This document shows, in pieces, positions 54,081 to 63,972 of a stretch of DNA of 64,000 nucleotides. The position numbers and the translations under genes are program-made. Source of the stretch: JASGIT01 sp047601665. Lineage in GTDB: Bacteria; Pseudomonadota; Gammaproteobacteria; Burkholderiales; Burkholderiaceae_C. Positions within the stretch are counted from its first letter, which is position 1. Every line of letters starts with the position of its first letter. The DNA lies in NCBI GenBank assembly GCA_047601665.1, contig JASGIT010000001.1:2418001-2482000 (forward strand), given 5' to 3'. Under the pieces are notes generated by a model. That model made no database searches. It was not told the origin of the DNA and was given only the letters and a program-made list of their open reading frames with translations.

Positions 54081-56321
54081 TCAGCTCCTTGCGGCCAATT
54101 GGGCTTCCAGCTCGGCGATGCGCACGTCCTTGGGGTCGAGCATGAAGGCGCCCTGCATCTGGTCGGCGGGCATCTTCACACGCTGGCCCATGGTGGTGGC
54201 GTAGATCTGCGTGGGGTCGTCCCAGCTGCCGAAGTACGGCACGTCCTTCGGCGGCTCGGCGGTCACCCATTCCTGGCAGAACTGGTCGAACGGCTTGCCG
54301 CGCGCGATGCGCTCGCGGCGGTAGGCGGCGCGCAGCTCGGCGGTGGCTTCATCGTCGACGACCAGGCTCTGCTTGTCATAGACCACCTTGTAGATGTCGC
54401 GCGCGTTCTCGTGCGACATCAGGTCCTCGCGCACGTCCTTCATCACCAGTTGCGGGTCGCGCTCCAGCACGTCGCCGTAGCCGCCGCCGGAGCCCTGGCA
54501 GATCATGTAGATCTCGCCCTCGCTCGCCAGCTCGAAGGTCATGCCCATGTCCTGGCTGGTGTAGGTGCCGCCGGGAATGGGGCGCTTGTTCATCAGCTCC
54601 ACGATGTCGAACACTTCCACGGCCTTCGGGTCCTTTTTCAGCACCTCGAAGATGTTGATGCCCTTGATCTTCATGAGCTGGTAGCTGGGGCAGGAGTAGC
54701 CGCCGAACAGGCCCTGGGCCGAGGGGAACTTGGAGCCCTCGCAGCCCGTCATGAAGCCCCACAGGCCAGAGCCGCGCGAGGTGGCGATCTGCTCGTAGCC
54801 CATGCCGCCGCGGTACTTGCCCCAGCCGATGCGGTCTTTCGCCAGGCGCTGCGCGCCCAGGCGGATGATGGGTGTTTCCTCCTCGGCCAGCTCGTGCTCG
54901 CCGGTGTCGCACATGAAGCCGAACACGGGCGAGATGGAGTGCTGGCCGTCCGCGTGGCTGCGCGCGCCCTGGCCGTTGCCGTTGATGTCGGCGCAGAAGT
55001 TGCCGGTGACGTCGCCGTTCTGCGTGAGGCCGCCGTAGATGAAGGTGGCCGCCTGGTCGTACTGCGAGGCAATGATGGCCGAGTAGCGGTGCGGCAGGCT
55101 GTAGCTGAGCTTGTTCATCGGGATGGTCCACACCACGCAGCCCTTGAACAGCGGCATCAGGCTCATGGCCTGCGGCATCTCGCCCTCGGCATCGAGGATG
55201 GAATTGCGGTCGGTCAGGATCTCGATGGGCGAGAGCACGGCCATGGTGTGCGGCAGGTCGGGCCAGATGTTTTGCAAGAGGCCCGTACACAGCGCGGCCT
55301 TGAACGAGGCGACGTTGGTGTTGACCGAGCGGTTCAGGAACTGCGGCGCCGAGCCCCGGAAGTCCATGGTCATCTTGTCGCCCTTGACGGTGATGGCGCA
55401 CGAGATCTTCTGCAGCGCGTTCTCGCGCAGGCTCGAATCCATGAACTGCAGCACGCGCGTGGTGCCGTCGGGCAGCTCGGCGATGCGGCGGCGCATCTCG
55501 GTCTCCACGTCTTCCAGATGCACGCGCAGCGTGCCGATGAGCGCGTCACGCCCGTACTGGTCGAGGATGGCGATGATGCGCTCGCGCAACCGCATCACGG
55601 CGTGCAGCTTGACCTTCATGTCCTCCAGTTGCAGGCGTGGATCGCGCACGGAGTTCTGCAAAAAGGTCACCAGGTCGCGCTTCAGCTCGAAGTTCTCGAC
55701 GATCTTGAACGGCGGCATCTTGATGCCCTCGTCGTACTTGCTCTCGGCCTTGGCGGGCAGACCGCCGGGCTCGGTGGCGCCGTTTTCGCCTTCATGGATG
55801 GTGGACGACAGCCAGCACACCAGCTCGCCCTTGTAGAACAGCGGCATCATCATCGACTGGTCGGTGTTGTGGATGCCACCGTAGCGCGCGTCGTTGTGAA
55901 TGAAGCCGTCGCCGTCCTTCACGCCCACCGTCGGGTCGTTGGTCCAGTACTTGTTGATGAAGCGGATCGGGTAGAAGCAGCAGGCCGCGAAGGCGATGAT
56001 GCCGTAGGGCGCGATCATCGACAGGTCGCCCTGCGCGGTGTAGATGCCCGTCACCAGGTCGCCCCACTTGGCGCCGGGCGCGGCGCCCATCTGGTTGACC
56101 ATCTCGAAAGCTTCGGACAGCGCCGAGTTGATGAGGCCGCGTACGTGGTGCACCTGGTGCGGGTCGATGCCCTTGGCGAGCACTTCCTCCTCGGCCTGGG
56201 AGCGTGGCTGCACGCTGTGGTTGCGCATGATCTCGGGGTCGGGGCCGAGGAACAGCGTGTTGTCGGCGATGAACTTGTCGCGCAGCGCCTTGTCGTCGAG
56301 GGCTTGGGTGTCTGTGGTCAT
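54081..56321 (-). CDS. Ketone (acetophenone/acetone-type) carboxylase, HyuB-like subunit
   Basis: A 746-residue hydantoinase-B/oxoprolinase-type subunit. It has VHHVRGLINSALSEAFEMVN, GDGFIHNDARYGGIHNTDQ, a long glycine-rich core (GRSHADGQ-like region and WGKYRGGMGYEQIATSRGSG) and GGTYTSQDMGMTFE. In acetone and acetophenone carboxylases this subunit works with HyuA-like subunits to carboxylate an ATP-activated enol phosphate. It lies 16 bases downstream of the HyuA-like gene. Start ATG at 56319-56321. Confidence 0.85.
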   Translation of the reverse strand: MTTDTQALDDKALRDKFIADNTLFLGPDPEIMRNHSVQPRSQAEEEVLAKGIDPHQVHHVRGLINSALSEAFEMVNQMGAAPGAKWGDLVTGIYTAQGDLSMIAPYGIIAFAACCFYPIRFINKYWTNDPTVGVKDGDGFIHNDARYGGIHNTDQSMMMPLFYKGELVCWLSSTIHEGENGATEPGGLPAKAESKYDEGIKMPPFKIVENFELKRDLVTFLQNSVRDPRLQLEDMKVKLHAVMRLRERIIAILDQYGRDALIGTLRVHLEDVETEMRRRIAELPDGTTRVLQFMDSSLRENALQKISCAITVKGDKMTMDFRGSAPQFLNRSVNTNVASFKAALCTGLLQNIWPDLPHTMAVLSPIEILTDRNSILDAEGEMPQAMSLMPLFKGCVVWTIPMNKLSYSLPHRYSAIIASQYDQAATFIYGGLTQNGDVTGNFCADINGNGQGARSHADGQHSISPVFGFMCDTGEHELAEEETPIIRLGAQRLAKDRIGWGKYRGGMGYEQIATSRGSGLWGFMTGCEGSKFPSAQGLFGGYSCPSYQLMKIKGINIFEVLKKDPKAVEVFDIVELMNKRPIPGGTYTSQDMGMTFELASEGEIYMICQGSGGGYGDVLERDPQLVMKDVREDLMSHENARDIYKVVYDKQSLVVDDEATAELRAAYRRERIARGKPFDQFCQEWVTAEPPKDVPYFGSWDDPTQIYATTMGQRVKMPADQMQGAFMLDPKDVRIAELEAQLAARS

Positions 56322-56337
56322 GGTGTGGACTCCAATA

Positions 56338-58476
56338 TCAGTGGCTGCTGTTGCGCACGAACCAGGCGCCGCCTTGGGCGACGGCGCGGAAGCTCCAGCC
56401 GGGCTCGACCAGGTAGGTCGTCACGCGCGTGGTGATGATGGCCGGGCCGTCGATCTGCGTGCCCTCGGCGCGAGCGCGGTCGTCGTAGACGGGGGTGTCG
56501 ATGGCGCCGTCGTGGCCCACGAAGTGGCAGGGGCGGTGGCCCACCGGCTCCGGCGGCGCCTTCGCATCGCCCGTGATCGCCAAGCGCGCGAACTTCACCC
56601 GCGCCTGATCGACGTAGGCGCATACGCGGATGGTGTTGACGCGCACGCCGGTCTCCGGCGACTGCGAGCCCTGGCCGAAGCGGTCGCCGTAGCGCTCGTG
56701 GAACTGGTCCATCAGCTCCAGCACGTCGCGCTGGCCCTTGAGGCGCGACAGGTGCGTGACGACCGCGGTCTGCACGCGCTGGTTGCCGTAGCGCATGTCC
56801 ACCTCCAGCCGGTAGCGGATGTCGGCCGGGTCCATGCCCTGGCGTTCCAGGTCGGCGCGGCCGCGCTGCTCCAGCTCTTCCACGCTGCGGTTGAAAGTAT
56901 CGTAGTCGCTGAAGAAGGCCTTGGTGTTCGGGTTGAACAGTACCGTCCAAGTGTTCATCTCGTGGATGTGCATCTGGCTCACGTTGCCCGCGCCGCAGGC
57001 CGAGAAGGTGGACGAGTACGGCGGCGCCAGCACCCGCGTGATGCCCAGCGCCGAGGCGATGCCGCAGGCGTGCAGCGGGCCGTTGCCGCCATAGGCCAGC
57101 ACCGTGAAGTCCTTGGGCTCGTAGCCGCGCGTGCGCAGCTCGGTGGCGATGCCGTTGGCCATCGAGGCATCGACCTGCTTCTTGATGAGCTTGGCGGTCT
57201 CGATCTCGTCCAGGCCCAGCTCGTCGCAGAGGTTGTCGCGCACCGCCTGGCGGGCGCGGCGCGGGTTCAGCGGGATGTGGCCGTTGGCGTAGTTCTTGGG
57301 ATCGAGGTAGCCCAGCAGCAGGTCGGCATCGGTGACGGTGGGGAACTGGCCGCCACGGTCGTACGCGGCGGGGCCGGGGTCGGAGCCTGCGGATTTGGGG
57401 CCGATTTCCACGGTCTTGTACATGCGGTCGTAGCGCGCGATGGAGCCTCCCCCCGCGCCTAGCGCGCGCAGGTGCACCATGGGAACGCTGACCAGCCAGC
57501 GGTCGATCACGGGGTTGAAGTCGTAGTACTTGAGGTCGCCCTGCACGACGATGCCGATGTCGAAGCTGGTGCCGCCCATGTCGGTAGCGACCACGTTGCC
57601 CAGTTCGGCGGCAGCCGCGAGGAATTCGCTGGCCGCGATACCCGAGACGGGGCCGGAGTGCACGGTTTGCAGCGCGTCGGTGGAGTTCAGTTGCGCCATG
57701 CCGCCCGAGTTGTGATTCACCAGCATGGGCTTGGCGTAGCCCTGCTGGCGCAGATTCAATTCGAGTGTGCCCAGGCCGTGGTACATGGTCTGGTGCAGGT
57801 AGGCATCGACGATGGTGGACGTGGCGCGGGCGTACTCGCCCTTGCGGCCCGCCACCTGGTGCGACAGCAGCAGTGGGATGGAGCCGAGCAGGTGCGCGGG
57901 GTATTCCTCCAGGAAGATTTCGCGCACGCGCAGTTCATGCACCGGGTTGACCACGCTGTTGGTGAACATCACGACCAGCGCCTGGGCACCGGCATCGACC
58001 AGTTCACGGATGCGCAGGCGCACGTCGTCCTCGTCGAGCGCCCAGAACACGTCGCCCCGGTAGTCGATGCGCTCGCGCACCTCGCGGATCATCGGGATGG
58101 GCACGATGGGCTCGGGCCGCTGCGCGTTGGGAATGTCCATCTGCTCGGGCTCGGTCAGGCCCTCGCCATAGCCCCTGGCGCGCGACAGCGGCACGGTGTG
58201 CTTGAAGCCGGTCGTGACCAGCAGGCCCACACGCGGCCCCTTGCGCTCGATCAGCGCGTTGGTGCCCAGCGTGGTGGCGTAGCGCACCGAATCGACCTGC
58301 GACAGCAGCGTGTTCGGCGTGATCTCCAGTTGGCGGCAGGCGTCGGCCAGCGCGTCGTTGAAGCCAACGGCCAGGTTGTGGTGGGTGGTGAGCGACTTGG
58401 CCTCGACGACGCGGTCGCCCCAGGCGACGAAGCAGTCGGTGAAGGTGCCGCCGATGTCAACGGATACGCGGTTCAT
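56338..58476 (-). CDS. Ketone carboxylase, HyuA-like ATP-binding subunit (second)
   Basis: A 712-residue ASKHA-fold subunit with N-terminal VSVDIGGTFTDCFVAWGD, TNALIERKGPRVGLLVT and a second phosphate loop TDMGGTSFDIGIVVQG. Close to acetone carboxylase beta and the larger HyuA subunit of acetophenone carboxylase in length. It binds and hydrolyses ATP to activate the ketone or bicarbonate. Start ATG at 58474-58476, 12 bases after the small zinc subunit. Confidence 0.86.
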   Translation of the reverse strand: MNRVSVDIGGTFTDCFVAWGDRVVEAKSLTTHHNLAVGFNDALADACRQLEITPNTLLSQVDSVRYATTLGTNALIERKGPRVGLLVTTGFKHTVPLSRARGYGEGLTEPEQMDIPNAQRPEPIVPIPMIREVRERIDYRGDVFWALDEDDVRLRIRELVDAGAQALVVMFTNSVVNPVHELRVREIFLEEYPAHLLGSIPLLLSHQVAGRKGEYARATSTIVDAYLHQTMYHGLGTLELNLRQQGYAKPMLVNHNSGGMAQLNSTDALQTVHSGPVSGIAASEFLAAAAELGNVVATDMGGTSFDIGIVVQGDLKYYDFNPVIDRWLVSVPMVHLRALGAGGGSIARYDRMYKTVEIGPKSAGSDPGPAAYDRGGQFPTVTDADLLLGYLDPKNYANGHIPLNPRRARQAVRDNLCDELGLDEIETAKLIKKQVDASMANGIATELRTRGYEPKDFTVLAYGGNGPLHACGIASALGITRVLAPPYSSTFSACGAGNVSQMHIHEMNTWTVLFNPNTKAFFSDYDTFNRSVEELEQRGRADLERQGMDPADIRYRLEVDMRYGNQRVQTAVVTHLSRLKGQRDVLELMDQFHERYGDRFGQGSQSPETGVRVNTIRVCAYVDQARVKFARLAITGDAKAPPEPVGHRPCHFVGHDGAIDTPVYDDRARAEGTQIDGPAIITTRVTTYLVEPGWSFRAVAQGGAWFVRNSSH

Positions 58477-58488
58477 GGTGTGTCCTCG

Positions 58489-58938
58489 TCAGGCTTTGTC
58501 GGCGGGGCGGCAGGCGTGGTGCGCCTGGGCGTGGAGTTGGCGTTGCAGCAGCACGCGCTCCAGCGCGAGGTCGGGCGCTTGCGCGGGCTCCTGCATCTCG
58601 GGGCGGCCTTCCCATTGGGCTTTCAGCGCGTCGATGTCCAGCTCGATGTCGTGCAGCGGTGGGTGGCCGGGCGGCAGGTATTCGGCTTCGACCAGCGTGC
58701 CGCAGTCGGGGCAGTAGTACTCCAGGATGCGGCACCACTTGGGGTCGGGCGAGTAAGTGCGCTCGTACAGCTTGGTGTCGAGCAGCGGCTTGTGGACTTC
58801 GCGCGGGTCGCGGTCGTGCACCAGCAGGCCGCGCTTGTAGTTGTCGCGCGCGCTGCCGTGGGCGTGGCCGCAGCGGCGGCATTCCCACTGCTCGGTGTCG
58901 AGGTCGATGCGCAGGGTTTCGGTGATCAGCACTTTCAT
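58489..58938 (-). CDS. Ketone carboxylase small zinc-binding subunit (AcxC/Apc2-like)
   Basis: A 149-residue protein with two CxxC pairs (ECRRCGHAHGSARDNYKRG and YCPDCGTLVEAEYLPPG) expected to hold zinc, as in acetone carboxylase gamma. The ATG at 58936-58938 (MKVLITETLRI) has GGAGG ten bases upstream; a TTG three codons earlier overlaps the previous stop. It sits between the two HyuA-like genes, the position of the small subunit in acetophenone carboxylase operons. Confidence 0.82.
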   Translation of the reverse strand: MKVLITETLRIDLDTEQWECRRCGHAHGSARDNYKRGLLVHDRDPREVHKPLLDTKLYERTYSPDPKWCRILEYYCPDCGTLVEAEYLPPGHPPLHDIELDIDALKAQWEGRPEMQEPAQAPDLALERVLLQRQLHAQAHHACRPADKA

Positions 58939-58943
58939 GGTCT

Positions 58944-60941
58944 TCAAGCCTCCGTGCCGCGGGCCAGCAGGATGTCGCCGGCGGCGTTGATGTTCAGCGT
59001 CCAGCCCGCGTCGATGCGGCCCGTGAAAAACGCTTCTTCGAGAACGGCCGGGCCTTGCAGGCTGACGGCCACGCCGCGCGGCTGGTCTTCCACGCGCACC
59101 AGCGGCAGGGCCTGGCGCTTGCCGTCCAGCAGCACCTCGCGGGTCGTCTTGACCACGGCGGGCTGCGCGGTACCGCCGAACTGGCCGGTCATGCGCGCTT
59201 GGGCCATGGGCTTGATCGCCGTGAGCGTCAGTGTGAGCGCCGCGCCTGCCTGCAAGCCCTTAGGCGCTGCCGTGCCAGTCAGCGTGTGGGCGCGGGTGTT
59301 GCCATCGGGCAGCGCTTCTTCCAGCGTCCATTCCAGGCGGTATTCGCCGGGCTGCGCGCCCTCGCCGAACATGGTGCGTTCGGCCTGCGTGGACACCTGC
59401 GCCATCGCATCCGACAGCGTGGCGGGCTGGGCGTCGGCGACCTGGCGCGTGAAGCTATGGCCCACGTCCGAGAAGCCGATGCCGTAGGCGGAAAACACCG
59501 CCGCGTGGCCGGGGATCAGTACCTTGCGCGCGCCGATGGCATCGGCCACGCGGCAGGCGACGAAGGGGCCACCGCCGCCGAACGCGGCCAGCGTGGTGTC
59601 TGCGTCGATGGTGGTGAAGGCGCGCAGCGCATCGGCCACCTTGGCGACCCAGGCGGCCTCCATGGCGGCCACGGCTTCGTCATCGCTCATCGCCAAAGGC
59701 TCGCCGACGTGGGTGCGGATAGCGGCGCGGGCGCGCTCGGCGTCGATCTTCAGCGCGCCGCCGAAGAACGAGGCCGGGTCAAGCAGACCGCCGAGCAGGA
59801 AGGCATCGGTGATCGTGGCATTCGTGCCCCCTAAGCCGAAGCAGGCCGGGCCGGGCGCGCTGCCCACGCTCTCGGGGCCGACGCGCACCTGGCCACCTTC
59901 CACGCGGATGATGGAGCTGCCGCCCACGCCCGCGCTGACCACATCGCACAGCGCGAACGAGGTGGGCACGCCTTCCACGCGGCCGCGCCGCTCGGCGCGC
60001 ACGCCGTTCGCGTCGACCAGGCCGATGTCGGTCGTGGTGCCGCCCACGTCCATCGACAGCAGGCGCGGCAGGCCGTAGTGCTGCGCCAGCACGCGCGCGC
60101 CTTCCATGCCGCCGCGCGGGCCGGAGCTGTAGGTCTGCACCGCGATGGTCTTGGCAACGCGGCCGGCGTGGCCGTCGTTGCGGAACACCAGCAGCGGGCT
60201 CTGCGCGCTGGCTTCCTTGAGCTTGTGCTCGGCGCTGTAGAGAAAGCGCTCCATGGCCGGGTGCAGGAAGGCGTTGAGCAGCCCGGTCCAGGTGCGGCGC
60301 ACGTCGTCGGCGTCGTCCACCAGTTCGTTCGCGTACAGCACCGGCAGCGCACCCAGCAGGTGCGGTGGAAAGGTGCGCAGCAGGCGGCGCTTGAGCTGCG
60401 CCTCGCGCTCGCGGCGGTCGGCGCCGCCGAAGGAGACGACCAGCCGGTTCGCGCCGCCAGTGGCCAGGTCGCCCACGGCCTTGATGGCGGCGGCTTCCAG
60501 CGCCTCGCCGTCGAGTGCGGCGGGCAGGTGCACGGCACGTGTGCCGATCACGGCGTCGAACAGGTCGGGCGCGCCATCGGCGTTGCGCACGGCGTCCACC
60601 GTGAGCGCGCCGCCCACGATCACGCCCAGGCGCGGCCCCTTGCGCTCGACCAGCGCGTTCGTGCCCTGCGTGGTGGAGTAGCGGATGGCGGCGGTGGACA
60701 GCAGCAGCGCCTGCAAGTCCTCCTGGCCGTAGACCACGGCGGAGGCCTTGCGCAGCCCGTCGAACAGGCATTGCGAGAGGTCGTGCGGCGTGGTCAGCGT
60801 CTTGGTGCGGTGCACCTGCTCGCCGTCGATCACGCAGATGTCGGTCAGCGTGCCGCCGTTGTCGATGTTGATGAGCCGGCTGCACGCGCCGGCCGCGGCG
60901 TGTGGCGCGTCGGCGGGCCTGGTGAGGGTGGTGGTACTCAT
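58944..60941 (-). CDS. Ketone carboxylase, HyuA-like ATP-binding subunit (first)
   Basis: A 665-residue ASKHA-type subunit with INIDNGGTLTDICVIDG, TTQGTNALVERKGPRLGVIV and the second loop SMDVGGTTTDIGLVDANG. It is diverged from the 712-residue HyuA-like protein. Two such subunits per complex is the arrangement reported for acetophenone carboxylase, whereas acetone carboxylase has one. The start is taken as ATG at 60939-60941 (MSTTTLTRPADAP); a longer in-frame reading to 61016 is possible. First gene of the five-gene operon. Confidence 0.84.
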   Translation of the reverse strand: MSTTTLTRPADAPHAAAGACSRLINIDNGGTLTDICVIDGEQVHRTKTLTTPHDLSQCLFDGLRKASAVVYGQEDLQALLLSTAAIRYSTTQGTNALVERKGPRLGVIVGGALTVDAVRNADGAPDLFDAVIGTRAVHLPAALDGEALEAAAIKAVGDLATGGANRLVVSFGGADRREREAQLKRRLLRTFPPHLLGALPVLYANELVDDADDVRRTWTGLLNAFLHPAMERFLYSAEHKLKEASAQSPLLVFRNDGHAGRVAKTIAVQTYSSGPRGGMEGARVLAQHYGLPRLLSMDVGGTTTDIGLVDANGVRAERRGRVEGVPTSFALCDVVSAGVGGSSIIRVEGGQVRVGPESVGSAPGPACFGLGGTNATITDAFLLGGLLDPASFFGGALKIDAERARAAIRTHVGEPLAMSDDEAVAAMEAAWVAKVADALRAFTTIDADTTLAAFGGGGPFVACRVADAIGARKVLIPGHAAVFSAYGIGFSDVGHSFTRQVADAQPATLSDAMAQVSTQAERTMFGEGAQPGEYRLEWTLEEALPDGNTRAHTLTGTAAPKGLQAGAALTLTLTAIKPMAQARMTGQFGGTAQPAVVKTTREVLLDGKRQALPLVRVEDQPRGVAVSLQGPAVLEEAFFTGRIDAGWTLNINAAGDILLARGTEA

Positions 60942-61206
60942 GGGTGTTGGAACCTGAAGAAAGGGCGAAAGAAGGCGACAGCCATCCCTGCCGCCTGCAA
61001 GGGGCAAGGCGGCCATGGAAGGGGTCGGGCGGGAAGGCGGGAGGTGCCGTCAGGAAGGCGCGGGCATCAGGGGCTGCATGGCTTGTCTCCTATGTAGGGC
61101 ATGGCCGCCTGGTGTGGAGCGACCTGCCGCGTTGTGTGAAGCCATTGTGGAAGCGGGGGCCGCAGACGCCGCCACCCGAACGGGTAGCCGGGCCACCCGG
61201 CAAACC

Positions 61207-63972
61207 CTAGGGAAACAAGCCGCGCGCCACGCTGATGGCCTGCGCGCGGCTGCCCACGCCGAGCTTGCCGTACAGGTTCTTGAGGTGAAATTTCACCGTG
61301 TTCTCGGAAACCGCCAGCTGGCTCGCCAGTTCCCGGTTGGACGCGCCCTCGCACAGCAGGCGCAGCACGTGCTGCTCGCGCTCGGACAGGGGCATGGCCG
61401 GGCCGGGCGGTGCGGCGGGCGCCGGCCCGGCCTCCGGCTGCAGCCCCGCGGCGCGCAGCACCCGGCAGGCGAAGGCATACGCGGCCCCGGTTTCCGGCGA
61501 TGACGTATGCGTGCCCAGCGCGCGCTGCGCCTGCACCAACAGCGGCACCACGCGCGGCCCCTGGTCGAGGAAGGCGCGCACGCATTCGCCCGGCGCGGCC
61601 AGTTCCAGGGCCCTGAGCAGGCCGCGCTGGGCCGCCGCGTTCTGGCCGCGCTGCTCCAGCAGCAGGGCCTTGAGCACCGTGGTCTTGATGCGCAGCAGGA
61701 GGCGGTCCGCGCACAGCGGCTCGGCGGCCTGCAGCAGGCGCGTCGCTTCGCCGGGGTCGTCGTCGTGCAGGGCTAGGCGGATGCGCCCGAGCACCGGCCC
61801 TTCGACGAGTTCCGAGATCGCAAGCCAGCGCGGGTCGGCGTGTGGCGCGGGCGCCGCGACACGCTGTGCGATGGCCCGGGCGCGCGACACGTTGCCGCTC
61901 AGTGCCGCGATGCGGATGCGCTCCCACTCGACCATGCAGACCAGCCGCGGCCAGCCGCTCTCGAAGGCGATGCGGTCCAGCGCGTCGAGCGTGGCCTGCG
62001 CCTCGTCGGGTCGGCCACGCGCCTGGTGCGTGCGCGCGATAGCCATCAGCGCCACGGCGATGAAGTCCGGCACAGCGCCGCGCATGATCTGGTCGCCGAA
62101 CTGCCCGGCCAGCCGCTCCACGTCGTCCAGCGCATCGCTCTCGTAGGCGGCCCAGATCTGGCAGGCGGCCAGCGCCGCGGACGCCATGGCGCCGGTCGGG
62201 CGGTCCGCGCGCGGCGCCACCGTGCCGCGGGTGCGCAGCACACGGCAGGGCTGCGCGGCCAGCAGGCTGGCCATGCTCTCCACGGCCATCGTGTAGCCGG
62301 TGCTGAAGGTGGCGTCGGCGTGGTCGTTGTGGCTGCGCGCCAGCACCAGTTGGTGGTGCGCCGCGTCCACGTCGCCCAGGCCCAGGGCGTGGAAGGCCAG
62401 CAGGTTGGCAGCGGCTCCCAGTTCGAAGGCCACGAAGCCGGTGGCGCCCGGGCGCTGGAGGTCCGGCACGCGCGTGATCTGCGCTGCGGCCGTGGGCAGA
62501 TCGTCCTCGAACAGCGCTGCCATGCCGAGCACCACGCCCGGGTCGGTCGTGTGCTGGACATGGCCGGGTTCGGCCTGCTGGCGCAGCAGGCCCAGCAGCG
62601 GGCGCAGCTTGGCGCTGCGCCGCAGGAAGATCTGCGCCCAGGCCATCTTGATCATCAGGCTGCGGTGCTGCGCGGCTTCCTCCAGGCCGATGCGGTCGTA
62701 CCAGTGCGCCGCAGTCACGAGTTCGGCGCCCGAGATCAGCCGCTCGACCCAGGGGTCCAGCGCCTGCACGGCCAGCGCCATGTCGCCGCCCTCGATGGCG
62801 TGGTAGACGGCCTCCTCCAGCTCGCCATGGGCCAGGTGCCAGCGTGCCGCCCGGCCGTGGATGGCCTCGACGGCATCGGGGTCGGCGCGCACCAGGCCGT
62901 CGCGCAGGTAAGAGGCGAACAGGCCGTGGTAGCGGAACCAGATGCCCGAGGCGTCCAGCGCCGAAATGAACAGGCCGTCGTGCTCCAGCTGGCGCAGCAC
63001 GTCGTGGGAGCCGCTGCGCCCCACCACCGTGTCGCACAGCGGCCCCGAGAGCCGGCGCAGCAGCGAGGTGCGCAGCAGGAATTCGCGCACCTGCGGCTGC
63101 TGCATCGAGACCACGTTTTCCGAGAGGTATTCCCCCAGCTCGCGCGGGCCGTGGGCCGCCAGTTCCTCGAGCGATTCGCGCACGGCCGGGTTGGCGAAGG
63201 CCAGCCGGAACAGCTGCAGCCCGGCGGGCCAGCCTTCGGTGCGCTGGTGGATGAGTTCGACCTCGTCCGCCTCCGCGGCCGGGGCCTGGCTGCGGGTGAA
63301 GAATGCGTGGGACTCTTCGGCGGAAAAGCGCAGGTCCTCGGCGCGCAGTACCGCGGCGCGGCCCGCGACCAGCAGGCTGGCGAGCCCGACCTCGGGCAGC
63401 GCGCGCGAGCCGATGAAGCAGCGCACCCGCGCCGGCAGGCGCCGCAGCAGCTCGCGGAAGAACTGCAGGACGGTCGGCTCGTGCAGGGCCTGGAAATCGT
63501 CCAGGAACAGCGCCATGCGCGCGCCGAAGCCGCCTAGCACGTCGAGCGCCCACTCGATCAGGCCGACGCCTGCGGCCCGGGGGGCGAGGGCCACGGCCCC
63601 CTTGGCGCCCGCCGAGGCCAGCATCGCGTGCAACTGGGTCTCGAAGCGCTGCGGGTCGTTGTCGGCGCCGTCGATCACCAGCCAGGCCGTGGCCCAGCCC
63701 TGGGCCTGGAAGGCGTCGTGGATTTGCTGCAGGGTGGTGGACTTACCGCTGCCCGCGGGGCCCTGCAGCACCGTCAGCGGCGCGGAGCCGACGCGCATCA
63801 CCCGCTCGATGATGCCGCGCCGCACCACGGTGTCCGGCCGCGCGGGCGGCGGGAACAGCTTGTAGGCCTGGAGCCGGGCGCCCGCCGTGGGGTATTCCAT
63901 GCCGGTAGTGTCGATCATTCGGCTCCCGTACAGGCCCGAAGGAAGCAAGTCCCGCTGGCCATTGGTCTGCAT
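61207..63972 (-). CDS. MalT/AlkS-type LuxR-family ATP-dependent regulator
   Basis: A 921-residue large activator. The N-terminal STAND ATPase has Walker A VLQGPAGSGKST and Walker B MALFLDDFQAL. A long TPR-like helical region follows. The C-terminal LuxR HTH reads LSEREQHVLRLLCEGASNRE..SENTVKFHLKNLYGKLGV. It probably activates the downstream carboxylase operon on binding the ketone or a derivative. ATGs at 63970-63972, 63916-63918 and 63898-63900 are possible starts; the outermost is only 28 bases from the window edge. The 265 bases to the first carboxylase gene should hold the target promoter. Confidence 0.9.
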   Translation of the reverse strand: MQTNGQRDLLPSGLYGSRMIDTTGMEYPTAGARLQAYKLFPPPARPDTVVRRGIIERVMRVGSAPLTVLQGPAGSGKSTTLQQIHDAFQAQGWATAWLVIDGADNDPQRFETQLHAMLASAGAKGAVALAPRAAGVGLIEWALDVLGGFGARMALFLDDFQALHEPTVLQFFRELLRRLPARVRCFIGSRALPEVGLASLLVAGRAAVLRAEDLRFSAEESHAFFTRSQAPAAEADEVELIHQRTEGWPAGLQLFRLAFANPAVRESLEELAAHGPRELGEYLSENVVSMQQPQVREFLLRTSLLRRLSGPLCDTVVGRSGSHDVLRQLEHDGLFISALDASGIWFRYHGLFASYLRDGLVRADPDAVEAIHGRAARWHLAHGELEEAVYHAIEGGDMALAVQALDPWVERLISGAELVTAAHWYDRIGLEEAAQHRSLMIKMAWAQIFLRRSAKLRPLLGLLRQQAEPGHVQHTTDPGVVLGMAALFEDDLPTAAAQITRVPDLQRPGATGFVAFELGAAANLLAFHALGLGDVDAAHHQLVLARSHNDHADATFSTGYTMAVESMASLLAAQPCRVLRTRGTVAPRADRPTGAMASAALAACQIWAAYESDALDDVERLAGQFGDQIMRGAVPDFIAVALMAIARTHQARGRPDEAQATLDALDRIAFESGWPRLVCMVEWERIRIAALSGNVSRARAIAQRVAAPAPHADPRWLAISELVEGPVLGRIRLALHDDDPGEATRLLQAAEPLCADRLLLRIKTTVLKALLLEQRGQNAAAQRGLLRALELAAPGECVRAFLDQGPRVVPLLVQAQRALGTHTSSPETGAAYAFACRVLRAAGLQPEAGPAPAAPPGPAMPLSEREQHVLRLLCEGASNRELASQLAVSENTVKFHLKNLYGKLGVGSRAQAISVARGLFP

